This document shows, in pieces, positions 7,274 through 16,661 of a stretch of DNA of 64,000 nt. Location of the stretch: assembly GCA_900769615.1 (NCBI GenBank), contig CAAGHH010000025.1, positions 154,754 to 218,753 on the forward strand, written 5' to 3'. The DNA comes from Selenomonadales bacterium (lineage in GTDB: Bacteria > Bacillota > Negativicutes > Selenomonadales > Selenomonadaceae). Each line of letters opens with the position of its first letter. Position 1 is the first letter of the stretch. A program made the translations under genes and the position numbers. The notes below the pieces were generated by a model. The model made no database searches, was not told the DNA's origin, and saw only the letters and a list, made by a program, of their open reading frames with translations.

Positions 7274-8905
7274 TTGAAAAACAAGCATTTTTATAAAAAA
7301 TTAACCGCATTAGTTATGGGCGGTATGTTTAGTTTTGGTTTTTCTGCTACCAGTATGGCTGCCGATACGGTGCAGCTTGATTTAAATGATGCAGTTCAGA
7401 TGGCTTTAGAAAATAACCGCAATATCAAAATGGCTTTAGCTGACGTTGACAGTGCTAAATGGAATTTATCAAGTTATCGCCGCCAGTTAGGACCAACGCT
7501 ATCCTGGGGAACTAATATCAACAAATATGGTGGTCGTGATTATGATCATACTGGTTCTGATTATAAGCGTTATACTAACACGTTAGCAGTGGGAATGCCA
7601 CTGTACAATGGTTCCCTGCGGGCTGCTATTGATAGTGCTGGTTATGCGATTAATGCCGCTGATGTGACGTTAGAAAATACTAAGCAGTCAGTTCGCTATT
7701 TGGCAACTGCTGACTATTATCAGATATTACAGTACCGCAACCTTATTAAGGTGCAGCAGGATGCGGTGAATACCTTGCAGGAACATTTAGATAATGTTAA
7801 TGCTCAATATCGGGTGGGCACGGTAGCTAAGTCGGATGTATTAGCTTCGCAGGTGCAGCTGGCTAATGCGCAGCAGGCATTAGTGTCAGCTCAGAATAAC
7901 TATGATGTAGCGGTAGCATCGTTAAACAATGTAATTGGTCTGCCAACGGATACGGTACTTGATATTCGTGATCAGCTGAAAAACACGAAATATGCTCTCA
8001 CTTTGGCTGATTGCACCAATTATGCTTTAGCTAACCGTGCGGATGGTGCCTCAGCCTACTATAAGATAAAGCAAGCCGAGGCTGGCATAAATAATGCTAA
8101 AGCTGGCAACTATCCAACGGTTACGGCACAAGCTGCTAAATATATTGCTGATAAAAGTGCTTTTGGTGATAAGCAAAATGAAAATTGGTCGGCAACGGTA
8201 GCTGCTAATTGGAATATTTTTGATAATGGTGTTACTGCAGCTGAGGTGAAAAATGCTGAAGCTACGTTATTAAAAGCCCAGGAAGCATCAAGAATGCAAG
8301 ATGAAACGATTCAGCTTGATGTACGTACAGCTTATTTAAATTTGAAGGCAGCGGCCAAAAATATTGAAACAACCAGCACGGCAGTAACGCAGGCCAAAGA
8401 AGACTATAAAATAGCCCAAGTACGCTATAGCGCGGGTGTAGGCACAAACCTTGATGTTATGGATGCCAACGAGAAATTGACTTTGGCTGAAACAAATTAT
8501 TATACGGCGCTTTACAACTACAATACCAGCAAGGCTTCGTTAGATAAAGCTATGGGACTTCCAATTGATATTGATGTAGTTAAGTACCGTGAATCAAGAC
8601 AGCAGGGAAATACGTTAAAGAAAGTACGTCAAGATGCGCTGTTAAATGATACAGCTATATTGGAATTGACGGAAGAAGCTAAAAAAGCTGCTAAAGAGCA
8701 GGCGGCTGCTGATAAAAAAGCTGATAAAGAGTTGCAAGCAGCAGTTAAAGCTCAGAAACGCTCGGCAGCTAAAAAGACGGCAGCGGCTGAGACTAAGGCA
8801 ACAGTCAAAGAAGAAAAGCCGGCAGCTGCTGTCAAAGCAAGTAATGTTAATAATGTAGAAAAGGCAGCTGATACGGAATCAGTAGCTAAAGAAATGGCTA
8901 ACTGA
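7274..8905 (+). CDS. tolC: TolC-family outer-membrane efflux channel
   Basis: This is the outer-membrane channel for efflux or type I secretion. It has a signal peptide (MKNKHFYKKLTALVMGGMFS, cleaved near SMAADT) and two tandem outer-membrane efflux protein repeats (about residues 37-235 and 250-450) rich in long heptad helices, e.g. VGTVAKSDVLASQVQLANAQ and its counterpart VGTNLDVMDANEKLTLAETN. After residue about 455 comes an unusual 80-residue Lys/Ala/Glu-rich tail that would lie in the periplasm and might contact peptidoglycan or partners. The start is TTG at 7274, nine bases after GGAGG. No adaptor or pump gene is nearby. Confidence 0.93.
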   Translation: MKNKHFYKKLTALVMGGMFSFGFSATSMAADTVQLDLNDAVQMALENNRNIKMALADVDSAKWNLSSYRRQLGPTLSWGTNINKYGGRDYDHTGSDYKRYTNTLAVGMPLYNGSLRAAIDSAGYAINAADVTLENTKQSVRYLATADYYQILQYRNLIKVQQDAVNTLQEHLDNVNAQYRVGTVAKSDVLASQVQLANAQQALVSAQNNYDVAVASLNNVIGLPTDTVLDIRDQLKNTKYALTLADCTNYALANRADGASAYYKIKQAEAGINNAKAGNYPTVTAQAAKYIADKSAFGDKQNENWSATVAANWNIFDNGVTAAEVKNAEATLLKAQEASRMQDETIQLDVRTAYLNLKAAAKNIETTSTAVTQAKEDYKIAQVRYSAGVGTNLDVMDANEKLTLAETNYYTALYNYNTSKASLDKAMGLPIDIDVVKYRESRQQGNTLKKVRQDALLNDTAILELTEEAKKAAKEQAAADKKADKELQAAVKAQKRSAAKKTAAAETKATVKEEKPAAAVKASNVNNVEKAADTESVAKEMAN

Positions 8906-8947
8906 AACTAAGGTAATATCAGGACTAATGAGCCTTGGGAGTGTAAG

Positions 8948-11900
8948 ATGAAGCGAAAATTAATCGGAATCAGTCTAACAATTTTGGCACTTATTATGCT
9001 AGGACTCGGCAGTATGTGGTATTACATGCAGACCAAGGCTTTTATGGAAACTGCGGGGCAGGAGTTAACTAAGGCAGCATCGGATGCTTTAGGGGTGCAG
9101 ATTTCCGTAAGTGATGTTGAATTAAAGTCAATTAATGCGATAGAACTTCATAATGTAGCTGTTTATGACAAGCAGGCGGAATGTTTAGTCAGGGCGGATA
9201 CTGCCCTTATTAACTACCGCCTGCTTGCTGCGCTTACCGCACCAGCTGAGGCGGTAAAAGAGGTGGTAGTTGAAAATGCTGCGGCTAATATTATAAAACG
9301 AACTGACGGCAGCTGGAATTATGAGGATCTGATTAGTGATTCGGCTAGCAATCAGGCATTTCATAGTCGTATTAAGGTAAAAAACAGTACAGTTAATGTC
9401 AGTAAAGATGGTAAAGTTATCAGTTTTTCGGATGTAAATGGCAAGGTGGATTTTGCTGATTATCCGTTAGCTAAGTTTGAAGTGACAGCTGGTAATGCTG
9501 GCGCTCAATTTGAAGCTGCCGGGACTGTTCGTGCTGAACGGCAAATAGTAAACATTAAAGCTGGCAATGTTGATATGACTAATTATATGACCTGGCTGCC
9601 TGAAGGGATAATGCCTGAAAATACAAATTTTACCAATGGAGTAATAAAAGCAGCATCATTGCATGTTTTGCGTGATGGCAGCAAGCTGTCCTATAGTGGC
9701 GACGCTGATTTTGTTGATGGTAAGGTAACTGTAGAACAAACTGTATTTGATAATATCGCAGGTCATATTAATTTTACTGATGCGGAAGCTTTGCTAAATG
9801 TCAGTGCAGAGGCTAATCAGCAAAAGGTGAATGTACATGGCAAAATTAGTCTAGCTGACGGCAGTCCATATCTCAATTTAACAGTAACAGCAACGGACTT
9901 TGATATAGCCAAGGTACTTACGAATATTCCTTATCAAGGAGCTGTAAATTTCTCAGCTAATATTACCGGAAGTATCTCGGATCCGCTTATTGATGGCAAT
10001 ATAAAAATAGCTGCTGGCAAGCTGCAGGGGATTTCTTTTAGCAATGCTTCAGCCAACCTTCGTTATCAGAATGAGCATATATTTGCACAAGATTTGCAGG
10101 CAGATATTTTTTCAGGACATGTTGCGGGGGAAGCTGTCATAAATACAAGAGATTTTAGTTATACGGCACATATAAAAGCTGGTGATATTGATATAGCCGC
10201 AATGAAGACAGCATTGTCCTTAGAAGGCATGACCGCACTTGCCGGCAAGGTTTCAGCCGATGTCGGATTTAGTGGTAAAGGTTTCGATTTAACGGCATTG
10301 CAAATTTATGGCAGTTTGGCAGCCGGACCGGCAAGTTATGAAAATTTACCGATACATGCACTAAATGCATCGTTTTATTTAGCCGATAGTGATTTGATAA
10401 TTGATTATGCGAGCTTGGATTTGCCTAATCATAGCAGTTTGGGGATAGAAGGCAGTGTAAATAATCTGTGGTCAAACCCGGATTTAAAATTGGCATTTTA
10501 TGGCAGTCATGTTGATTTGGCGTTAATCAGGGAAATAATACCTAGAGCAGATATGACAGGATTAGCTGATTTTAAGGGGACAGTTGCTGGCAGTGCTAGC
10601 AATCCTCAGGTTGAGCTAAAGTTTTCGGGATTAAAAGGCAACTTATTTAAGCAGCCTTTTGACAGTTTGCAGTTAACGGCTAGTGGCAGTCTTGATGGAA
10701 TAGGCATAGATAGCTTTTTGATGGAAAAAGATGGTCGTGAAACTTGGCGGGCAGCGGGTTCAGTTGGTTTTACTGGCGAGCGTAAGGTTAACCTGCAGCT
10801 TGATACAATGGGGGCTCGTATGGAAGATATTGCAGCGCTCATTGCGCCCGATCAGCCGATAACAGGTAACGTTGATAATATTATCAAATTAACGGGGTCA
10901 CTCGATAATCCCAAGGCTGTTGGCTATATCCATTTTTACCAAGGAAGTTATCATGGGGTACTCCTTTCAGGAATGGATGGCGACTATTTCCTTGATAATG
11001 GTCTTTTGCGACTACAAGATTTTCATGCGTATTCGCCAATGATTGATATGGTTTTGAATGGTACTATTGATAGCACGCAAAATCTTGATATGGAAATTGT
11101 TGCCAGCGATATTGATTTAAAGCGGATAGAGCACAAATTACCGTATGAAGTGAGTGGTCATGGCACCTTTAATGGTAAAATCACTGGCAAGCTTAACTCA
11201 CCTGAGTTTCACGGGGTGTTAGATGCCGTGGGAATTGTTATGAATGGTCAAAATATAGATCGCTTGCATGGCATGGTTGATTATAAAAATAATATTTTTA
11301 CGGTAGATAGATTCGGGTTTACGCAAAATGATGGCAGTTATGACTTTAGTTTGTCTTGGAATACTGACAATCAAGCACTGTGCGGCAATGTAGTGGTGCA
11401 AAATGCAGATATTAATGCGGTAGCAGCGCTGTTAAATCAAAAAAATGATGCTCTTAAAGGCCGGCTGACCAGTGGTGTTGAAATAACTGGCACTTTGGAT
11501 AATCCGGCAGCTGTGATAAAGGGAAATATAGCTAAGGGCAGTGTAGCTGGTTATGATGTACATGATGTAAAGCTTGATTTACAGCTGCTTAATCATGTGA
11601 TTTATTTAACTGAACTTAGCGGTTCGCAAGGTGAACAAGGCTTTTTTGAAGCTAGTGGTGTGGTTCCTCTAAATGGTCAGATTAAAGCTAAACTCGTTGC
11701 TAATGATATTGAAGCGGGGATGTTTACCCATTTAGCTGGTATCGAAACCAAGGTAACAGGAACAGCAGCCATTGAAGCAGTTTTTGGCGGTTATACTGAC
11801 AATCCAGCAGCAGATTTAAAGATTACCGCTAAAAATGGTGGTATTCAAGGCTCGACTTTTGATTTATTTACTGGTGACATGCATTTGAAAAATGGTCTTA

Positions 11901-13291
11901 TTAAAGTCAATACATTGCAGGCAGCTAAACAAGTGGGTGAAAAGACTTGTCGTATTAATGTAGACGGTATAGTTCCCTTACAGGCAATTACCGCTGATAA
12001 AAATACCAAGCTTAATGATTATGAACAGATACAACTGAATGTGGCTTTAGATCAGGCAGATTTATCATTATTGCCAACGTTATCACAGCATATAGATTGG
12101 GCACTGGGCGCTATGGAAGGCAATATTAAAATTCGTGGTACGGTAGCGCATCCGCTGATTGATGGCAGTATTGTTATCCCTGACGGCTCTATGAAGATAA
12201 AGGAATTAGAAAAGACGATTACTAATATTAGCTCGCAAGTGCTCTTTGCTGGCAGTAAAGTGACAGTGAAGGAATTTTCTGGTAAAATGGGCGATGGTGA
12301 TTACAATTTAAGTGGTTTTTTGGAATTTGAAGGACTTTCACCCAAGCATTATGATTTTAGTTTTACTAGCAATAAGCTGGATATACAAAGTGCATTTTTC
12401 CGCGGACCACTCAATGCTAGTCTGCATGTTTTTGATACTGATTTTTATGGACGTCATTGGCCTAAATTAATCGGACAAATTGATATTGAAGACGCACTGA
12501 TATCGGTGCCGAGCATTCCAGATTCAGAAGGCGAATTGCCGGAGGTGTTGCTGGATATGCAGGTAAATGTAAATAATAAGGTTCATGCCTATAGCCCGTA
12601 TTTGTATGATCTGTATCTAACAGGCAAGGTTCATGCTGGTGGTATTACCAGCCATCCGAAAATGTCTGGTGATTTGCAAGTGAAACGTGGCGGAACAATA
12701 AATTACCTAAAAACAGTATTTAAAGTGAGAGAAGGCGCTGCTTATTTCAATCAAGTAGATTCATTTTTGCCGAGTATTGATTTTAAGGCTGATACTAAAT
12801 TGTCACAGGCTAAGGTGTTTCTGTCAGCGCAAGGACCTTTAGGAGCTATGGACTTAAAATTGAGTTCAACACCAGAAATGAGTCAGACGCAGATAATACA
12901 GCTGCTTACTTTGCGTGATGCGTATAAAAATGGACAAACGAATTTAAATACTGGTGATTTGCTAGCAGTGGGACTGCAAATGAGCTTCCTTTCTGAGATT
13001 GAGGATGTAATGCGAAACTTCTTTTACTTAGATAAGTTTGTACTATCGCGGGGCGATGGCTCGGCTTTTGATCATCATACGGCTGAAACTGATGATAACA
13101 AATATGATTTTAATGTTGAGATGGGAAAATATATTTCAGATAAGGTTATGATGAAATATACGCATGGACTTGGTGCTACAGAAATTAACCGTTATGGTTT
13201 GCAATATGATATGAACGATCGTTTTGGTATGACTTTAGAGCGTGAAGGTGGAAAATATATAGTAGGTTTAGAAGCCAGAGCGACATTTTAA
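8948..13291 (+). CDS. tamB: TamB/AsmA-like intermembrane bridge protein
   Basis: At 1447 residues this is a very long periplasm-spanning protein. It has an N-terminal signal anchor (residues about 5-26), then continuous repeats of short strands typical of AsmA/TamB beta-groove proteins (many DxxxxLxGxI and SGxVNNLWSNPDLKL-type units). A C-terminal DUF490/TamB domain holds the conserved KFVLSRGDGSAFD-like segment and ends in VGLEARATF. Such proteins form a lipid-lined bridge carrying phospholipids to the outer membrane and, in proteobacteria, work with TamA. Here the nearest Omp85 protein is BamA, two genes downstream, a plausible partner. Confidence 0.93.
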   Translation: MKRKLIGISLTILALIMLGLGSMWYYMQTKAFMETAGQELTKAASDALGVQISVSDVELKSINAIELHNVAVYDKQAECLVRADTALINYRLLAALTAPAEAVKEVVVENAAANIIKRTDGSWNYEDLISDSASNQAFHSRIKVKNSTVNVSKDGKVISFSDVNGKVDFADYPLAKFEVTAGNAGAQFEAAGTVRAERQIVNIKAGNVDMTNYMTWLPEGIMPENTNFTNGVIKAASLHVLRDGSKLSYSGDADFVDGKVTVEQTVFDNIAGHINFTDAEALLNVSAEANQQKVNVHGKISLADGSPYLNLTVTATDFDIAKVLTNIPYQGAVNFSANITGSISDPLIDGNIKIAAGKLQGISFSNASANLRYQNEHIFAQDLQADIFSGHVAGEAVINTRDFSYTAHIKAGDIDIAAMKTALSLEGMTALAGKVSADVGFSGKGFDLTALQIYGSLAAGPASYENLPIHALNASFYLADSDLIIDYASLDLPNHSSLGIEGSVNNLWSNPDLKLAFYGSHVDLALIREIIPRADMTGLADFKGTVAGSASNPQVELKFSGLKGNLFKQPFDSLQLTASGSLDGIGIDSFLMEKDGRETWRAAGSVGFTGERKVNLQLDTMGARMEDIAALIAPDQPITGNVDNIIKLTGSLDNPKAVGYIHFYQGSYHGVLLSGMDGDYFLDNGLLRLQDFHAYSPMIDMVLNGTIDSTQNLDMEIVASDIDLKRIEHKLPYEVSGHGTFNGKITGKLNSPEFHGVLDAVGIVMNGQNIDRLHGMVDYKNNIFTVDRFGFTQNDGSYDFSLSWNTDNQALCGNVVVQNADINAVAALLNQKNDALKGRLTSGVEITGTLDNPAAVIKGNIAKGSVAGYDVHDVKLDLQLLNHVIYLTELSGSQGEQGFFEASGVVPLNGQIKAKLVANDIEAGMFTHLAGIETKVTGTAAIEAVFGGYTDNPAADLKITAKNGGIQGSTFDLFTGDMHLKNGLIKVNTLQAAKQVGEKTCRINVDGIVPLQAITADKNTKLNDYEQIQLNVALDQADLSLLPTLSQHIDWALGAMEGNIKIRGTVAHPLIDGSIVIPDGSMKIKELEKTITNISSQVLFAGSKVTVKEFSGKMGDGDYNLSGFLEFEGLSPKHYDFSFTSNKLDIQSAFFRGPLNASLHVFDTDFYGRHWPKLIGQIDIEDALISVPSIPDSEGELPEVLLDMQVNVNNKVHAYSPYLYDLYLTGKVHAGGITSHPKMSGDLQVKRGGTINYLKTVFKVREGAAYFNQVDSFLPSIDFKADTKLSQAKVFLSAQGPLGAMDLKLSSTPEMSQTQIIQLLTLRDAYKNGQTNLNTGDLLAVGLQMSFLSEIEDVMRNFFYLDKFVLSRGDGSAFDHHTAETDDNKYDFNVEMGKYISDKVMMKYTHGLGATEINRYGLQYDMNDRFGMTLEREGGKYIVGLEARATF

Positions 13292-13298
13292 TCAGGGG

Positions 13299-13940
13299 GT
13301 GAACAGACTGCAGTTTGAACAATATTTTAAGGAGTTACAACAGGTTAAGCTGCTTAAGCCAGCAGAGGAAAAATCATTGTGGCATGATTATAAACAAGCC
13401 GGGGATGAAAATGCCCGCTGCCGGCTGATAGAAGCATACCAGCCACTAGTTTTTAAACAGGCTATGGCTTATCGGAATATGGATAATATCATGGATATTG
13501 TTCAGGAAGGTACGATAGGTTTAATAGAAGCGGTGGAAAATTATCAGCCTGAGCGCAAGGTAGCATTCAGTTTGTTTGCTGTTCACCGTATTCGGGGACG
13601 TATGCTCAATTATCTAAAAAAAGAAGGTCAAGTTGATATTGCCTGCATGGATGCAATTCCAGCTGGTGGTGGCATGACCTTTAAGGAAAATCTTGTAGAT
13701 ACAGCACCAACAGTTGTTGAGCAGGCTGAAGATAATGAGTTAATTGCCAGATTATATAAAGCTATGGCTATGCTGCCGGTAAAAGAAAAAGCCGTTTTGG
13801 AAGAGATGTATATGAATTGTGGTGATATAACTGAAGTAGCTGATGGACTGCAAGTAACACCATCGCATATATATCGTTTGCAAAAAAGTGGTATAAGGCG
13901 AATTCGCGGTATGCTGTCACGCTTTATGCAGCATTGGTAA
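13299..13940 (+). CDS. Sigma-70 family RNA polymerase sigma factor, small
   Basis: The roughly 210-residue protein has sigma region 2 (about residues 40-110: AYQPLVFKQAMAYRNMDNIM, DIVQEGTIGLIEAVENYQP, FSLFAVHRIRGRMLNYL) and region 4 with a helix-turn-helix (about 160-208: LPVKEKAVLEEMYMN, DITEVADGLQVTPSHIYRLQ). Regions 1 and 3 are missing or reduced, as in alternative sigma factors of the SigF/FliA-like group. Start choice is odd: AGGGGGTGA at 13294-13302 overlaps the GTG at 13299, while a CTG at 13308 sits five bases after it. It follows tamB by seven bases and is co-directional with the envelope genes, so it may control envelope functions; targets are unknown. Confidence 0.88.
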   Translation: MNRLQFEQYFKELQQVKLLKPAEEKSLWHDYKQAGDENARCRLIEAYQPLVFKQAMAYRNMDNIMDIVQEGTIGLIEAVENYQPERKVAFSLFAVHRIRGRMLNYLKKEGQVDIACMDAIPAGGGMTFKENLVDTAPTVVEQAEDNELIARLYKAMAMLPVKEKAVLEEMYMNCGDITEVADGLQVTPSHIYRLQKSGIRRIRGMLSRFMQHW

Positions 13941-14107
13941 ATAGATAAATTGAGAAAACAGGTATAATAATATAAAAAAAGCCTAATAACGTCTGTTATA
14001 TGTCAATAATTGCTTATTTTGCTAAAATATGGCTGGTATTAATTTGGTGATTAAATATGATTATACCAAAAGAGAGATTAGGGCATGGAAGTATTAGGAG
14101 GTGCAAT

Positions 14108-14668
14108 ATGTCTGACCATCGTCAGGTGCAGAAAAAACATATACGAGCTGCCCGCGAATGGTTGGGAAAGGCAGAAACGTCATTAGACAGGCATGATGAC
14201 ATTCAGGGTGATTTAAAACTCATGTTGGCAAAGGCTGAGTTATCACATGTTGCTGAGGCGGGGTTAACTAAAAAAGGCAATATGCTAATAAAAAAAATAT
14301 TGCCAGCAATAGTTGCTATGCTGATAACAGTTGCAGGTTTTAGTTTTTTGCAAGCATTTACTAGTGAGCCAGCCGTTAGTGATAGTGTGATGCCAGCTGA
14401 GTCAGAAACATTACCTGTGCCCCAGGTGCCAGTTGATGAACCTGTTACTGTAGCTAAAAAAGAAGCTGCAGTGGTGACAAAAGAAGAAAATACTAATATT
14501 ACCTATGCTAAAGTTGCTGATAAACCGGCTGTCAAGCCAGCAGAGCCAGCAAATGAGCAAGTAAGCAGTCAACCAGCAATGGTGAGTTTGCCCGTAAATG
14601 AGCAAACAGTACCGGCGCAGGAGAAACAAAAACTTATGCAAGCTGCAGGCAAAATATTGCGGCAATAA
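14108..14668 (+). CDS. Unknown single-pass membrane protein, possible anti-sigma factor
   Basis: This 186-residue protein has an N-terminal helical, charged cytoplasmic part (about residues 1-62), one membrane helix (about 64-84, ILPAIVAMLITVAGFSFLQA) preceded by lysines, and a periplasmic Pro/Glu/Val-rich tail. I use ATG 14108 because AGGAGGTG lies directly before it; an upstream ATG at 14057 has no site. I recognise no family. Topology (N-terminus in) and position directly after a sigma factor match membrane anti-sigma factors, and the gene sits between that sigma factor and bamA. That role is inference from context only. Confidence 0.65.
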   Translation: MSDHRQVQKKHIRAAREWLGKAETSLDRHDDIQGDLKLMLAKAELSHVAEAGLTKKGNMLIKKILPAIVAMLITVAGFSFLQAFTSEPAVSDSVMPAESETLPVPQVPVDEPVTVAKKEAAVVTKEENTNITYAKVADKPAVKPAEPANEQVSSQPAMVSLPVNEQTVPAQEKQKLMQAAGKILRQ

Positions 14669-14700
14669 AATATTTTATAATCATTTAGGAGGTTTAGACC

Positions 14701-16620
14701 TTGAAGAAGAACGATCAACGATTTTTGGCTTATGCGGTAGCGTTCGCGACTAGTTTTGCAATTATACCAGGGATGGCTAGTGCGGCGGATGCTGCTGTCA
14801 ATGCAACCAGCAGTGATACAGCAACAGTGAATAATACTCAGGCTGCTAATCAGGTGGCAGCAGAAAATTCAGTTAAAAACGCAAAAGCAGCTGAATCCGC
14901 TAAAGACAGTCAGACTGATGAACGCACTAAGGAATGGAATAAGAACCGTCCTGAGGAAAGTGCAGTTAATGACAGTTTAAAACAATATGAAGGTCAAACG
15001 ATTGTTGATACGGTTTTTGAAGGCACATCCGCTAGTAGTGAAGCTACGGCCAAGGCGGCGCTTGCTATGCGCACTGGTGATATGTTTACGGCTAATGGAC
15101 TTTTAAAGGATCGTGATGCTGTATATAATACAGGATATTTTTATGATCTTTATCCAAGCTTTAAACAGGTTCCGGAAGGCGTTATTGTTACTTATCATGT
15201 GCTGGAAAATCCAGTACTGGCTACAGTTAAAATTGAGGGCAATACCGTAGAAAAAGATGACGTATTATATGGTCTGATAACGGTCAAAAAAGGTGAAATT
15301 TTAAATAGCCGTACCTTGCAGCAAAATGTACAGGCGATTCAGGAACAGTATCGTAAGGATGGGTATATTTTAGCTAAAATTACTGATATGAATATTGATC
15401 GTCAAGGCAATTTGAAACTTAAGGTAAATGAAGGTATCTTGGAAGGGTACAAGGTAAAAGGTAATTCCAAAACCAAGGATTATGTTATCTTGCGGGAAAT
15501 GCGGCAAAAAGTTGGTGAACCGTTTAATTCCAAATTGGCTCGCCGCAGTATGCAGCGTGTATATAATCTTGGCTTCTTTGAGGACGTTAATATTAAGATG
15601 AATCCAGGCGTTGATCTTAATGCTGTAGTAATGGAGCTTGACGTAAAAGAAAAACGTACCGGTTCATTTGGCATTGGCGCCGGCTATAGCAGTGAAGATG
15701 GTATTATCGGCATGATAAGCTTGGGTGATACTAACTTTCGTGGTACTGGTGATGCCGTAAGCATTACTTACGAAACCAGTGGTGATGATACTGATGCGCA
15801 TGGTTATTCACTTTCATACCGTCATCCTTGGATTGACCAAAAAGAAACGGTTGGTACAGTTCGGCTTTATAACCGCACTTATGAATATGATGACTATAAC
15901 ACGAATGGCGATTTGAAAGAAACCTATATGCGTAAGTACTCCGGTGGTGAACTTACTTTAGGTCGTCCGGTAAGTGAGTATTCTACCAACTATGTTACGC
16001 TTCGAAACCGCAATGATGATTATGTGAAGCATGTAGATAGTGGTATTTATGGTGACCGCAGTAATGATACCGCTTGGATTAATAATAACTTTGGTCTTAC
16101 CCGCAGTGTTTCGTTTGAACATGTGACAGATACGCGGGACAATGTTTATAATCCAACTGCTGGTGGCCGTATCAGCTTGGCAACTGAGTTTGCTGGGTTA
16201 GGCGGTGATTTTGATTTCCAAAAATATACGATAGAAGATCAGCGTTATAAAAAAGTAGGTCATGCTCAGGTTTTGGCTATGCGGGCTCAATATGGTTTTG
16301 GACATGGCACGATATCAGAATTTAACCAATATAAGGTTGGTGGACAAACAAGTTTGCGTGGCTATCGTGAAGATCAGTTCCGCGGTAATCGTATGGCACT
16401 GGCAACACTTGAATACCGTTTTCCAATAGTAAGCAAAGTACAGGGAGCAATCTTTACCGATTGGGCTGGAGCTTGGAATGATGGTTTTACGCCAGACGAT
16501 GTTCACGGAAGTGTTGGTGTCGGCTTGTCGCTTAATACTCCGCTTGGACCACTGCGCCTTGATTATGGGCGTGGCAGTGATGGTGGCAGAGTTCACTTTA
16601 CGGTTGGCGGATCATTTTAA
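14701..16620 (+). CDS. bamA: BamA, outer-membrane protein assembly factor (Omp85)
   Basis: BamA inserts beta-barrel proteins into the outer membrane. The 639-residue protein has a signal peptide ending near GMASAADA, a low-complexity Ala/Asn-rich linker, three POTRA domains (about residues 95-170, 171-247 and 248-318; E. coli has five) and a C-terminal 16-strand barrel from about 320. The conserved SLRGYREDQFRGNRMA motif of Omp85 proteins and a final FTVGGSF with terminal aromatic residue are visible. The start is TTG with AGGAGG eight bases upstream. The gene is followed by an unknown outer-membrane-type protein and three OmpH paralogues, the usual chaperones for barrel proteins. Confidence 0.96.
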   Translation: MKKNDQRFLAYAVAFATSFAIIPGMASAADAAVNATSSDTATVNNTQAANQVAAENSVKNAKAAESAKDSQTDERTKEWNKNRPEESAVNDSLKQYEGQTIVDTVFEGTSASSEATAKAALAMRTGDMFTANGLLKDRDAVYNTGYFYDLYPSFKQVPEGVIVTYHVLENPVLATVKIEGNTVEKDDVLYGLITVKKGEILNSRTLQQNVQAIQEQYRKDGYILAKITDMNIDRQGNLKLKVNEGILEGYKVKGNSKTKDYVILREMRQKVGEPFNSKLARRSMQRVYNLGFFEDVNIKMNPGVDLNAVVMELDVKEKRTGSFGIGAGYSSEDGIIGMISLGDTNFRGTGDAVSITYETSGDDTDAHGYSLSYRHPWIDQKETVGTVRLYNRTYEYDDYNTNGDLKETYMRKYSGGELTLGRPVSEYSTNYVTLRNRNDDYVKHVDSGIYGDRSNDTAWINNNFGLTRSVSFEHVTDTRDNVYNPTAGGRISLATEFAGLGGDFDFQKYTIEDQRYKKVGHAQVLAMRAQYGFGHGTISEFNQYKVGGQTSLRGYREDQFRGNRMALATLEYRFPIVSKVQGAIFTDWAGAWNDGFTPDDVHGSVGVGLSLNTPLGPLRLDYGRGSDGGRVHFTVGGSF

Positions 16621-16661
16621 GTTGCTGCTGAAGGATTTGCCGAAAGGAAGTGCCATATAGT

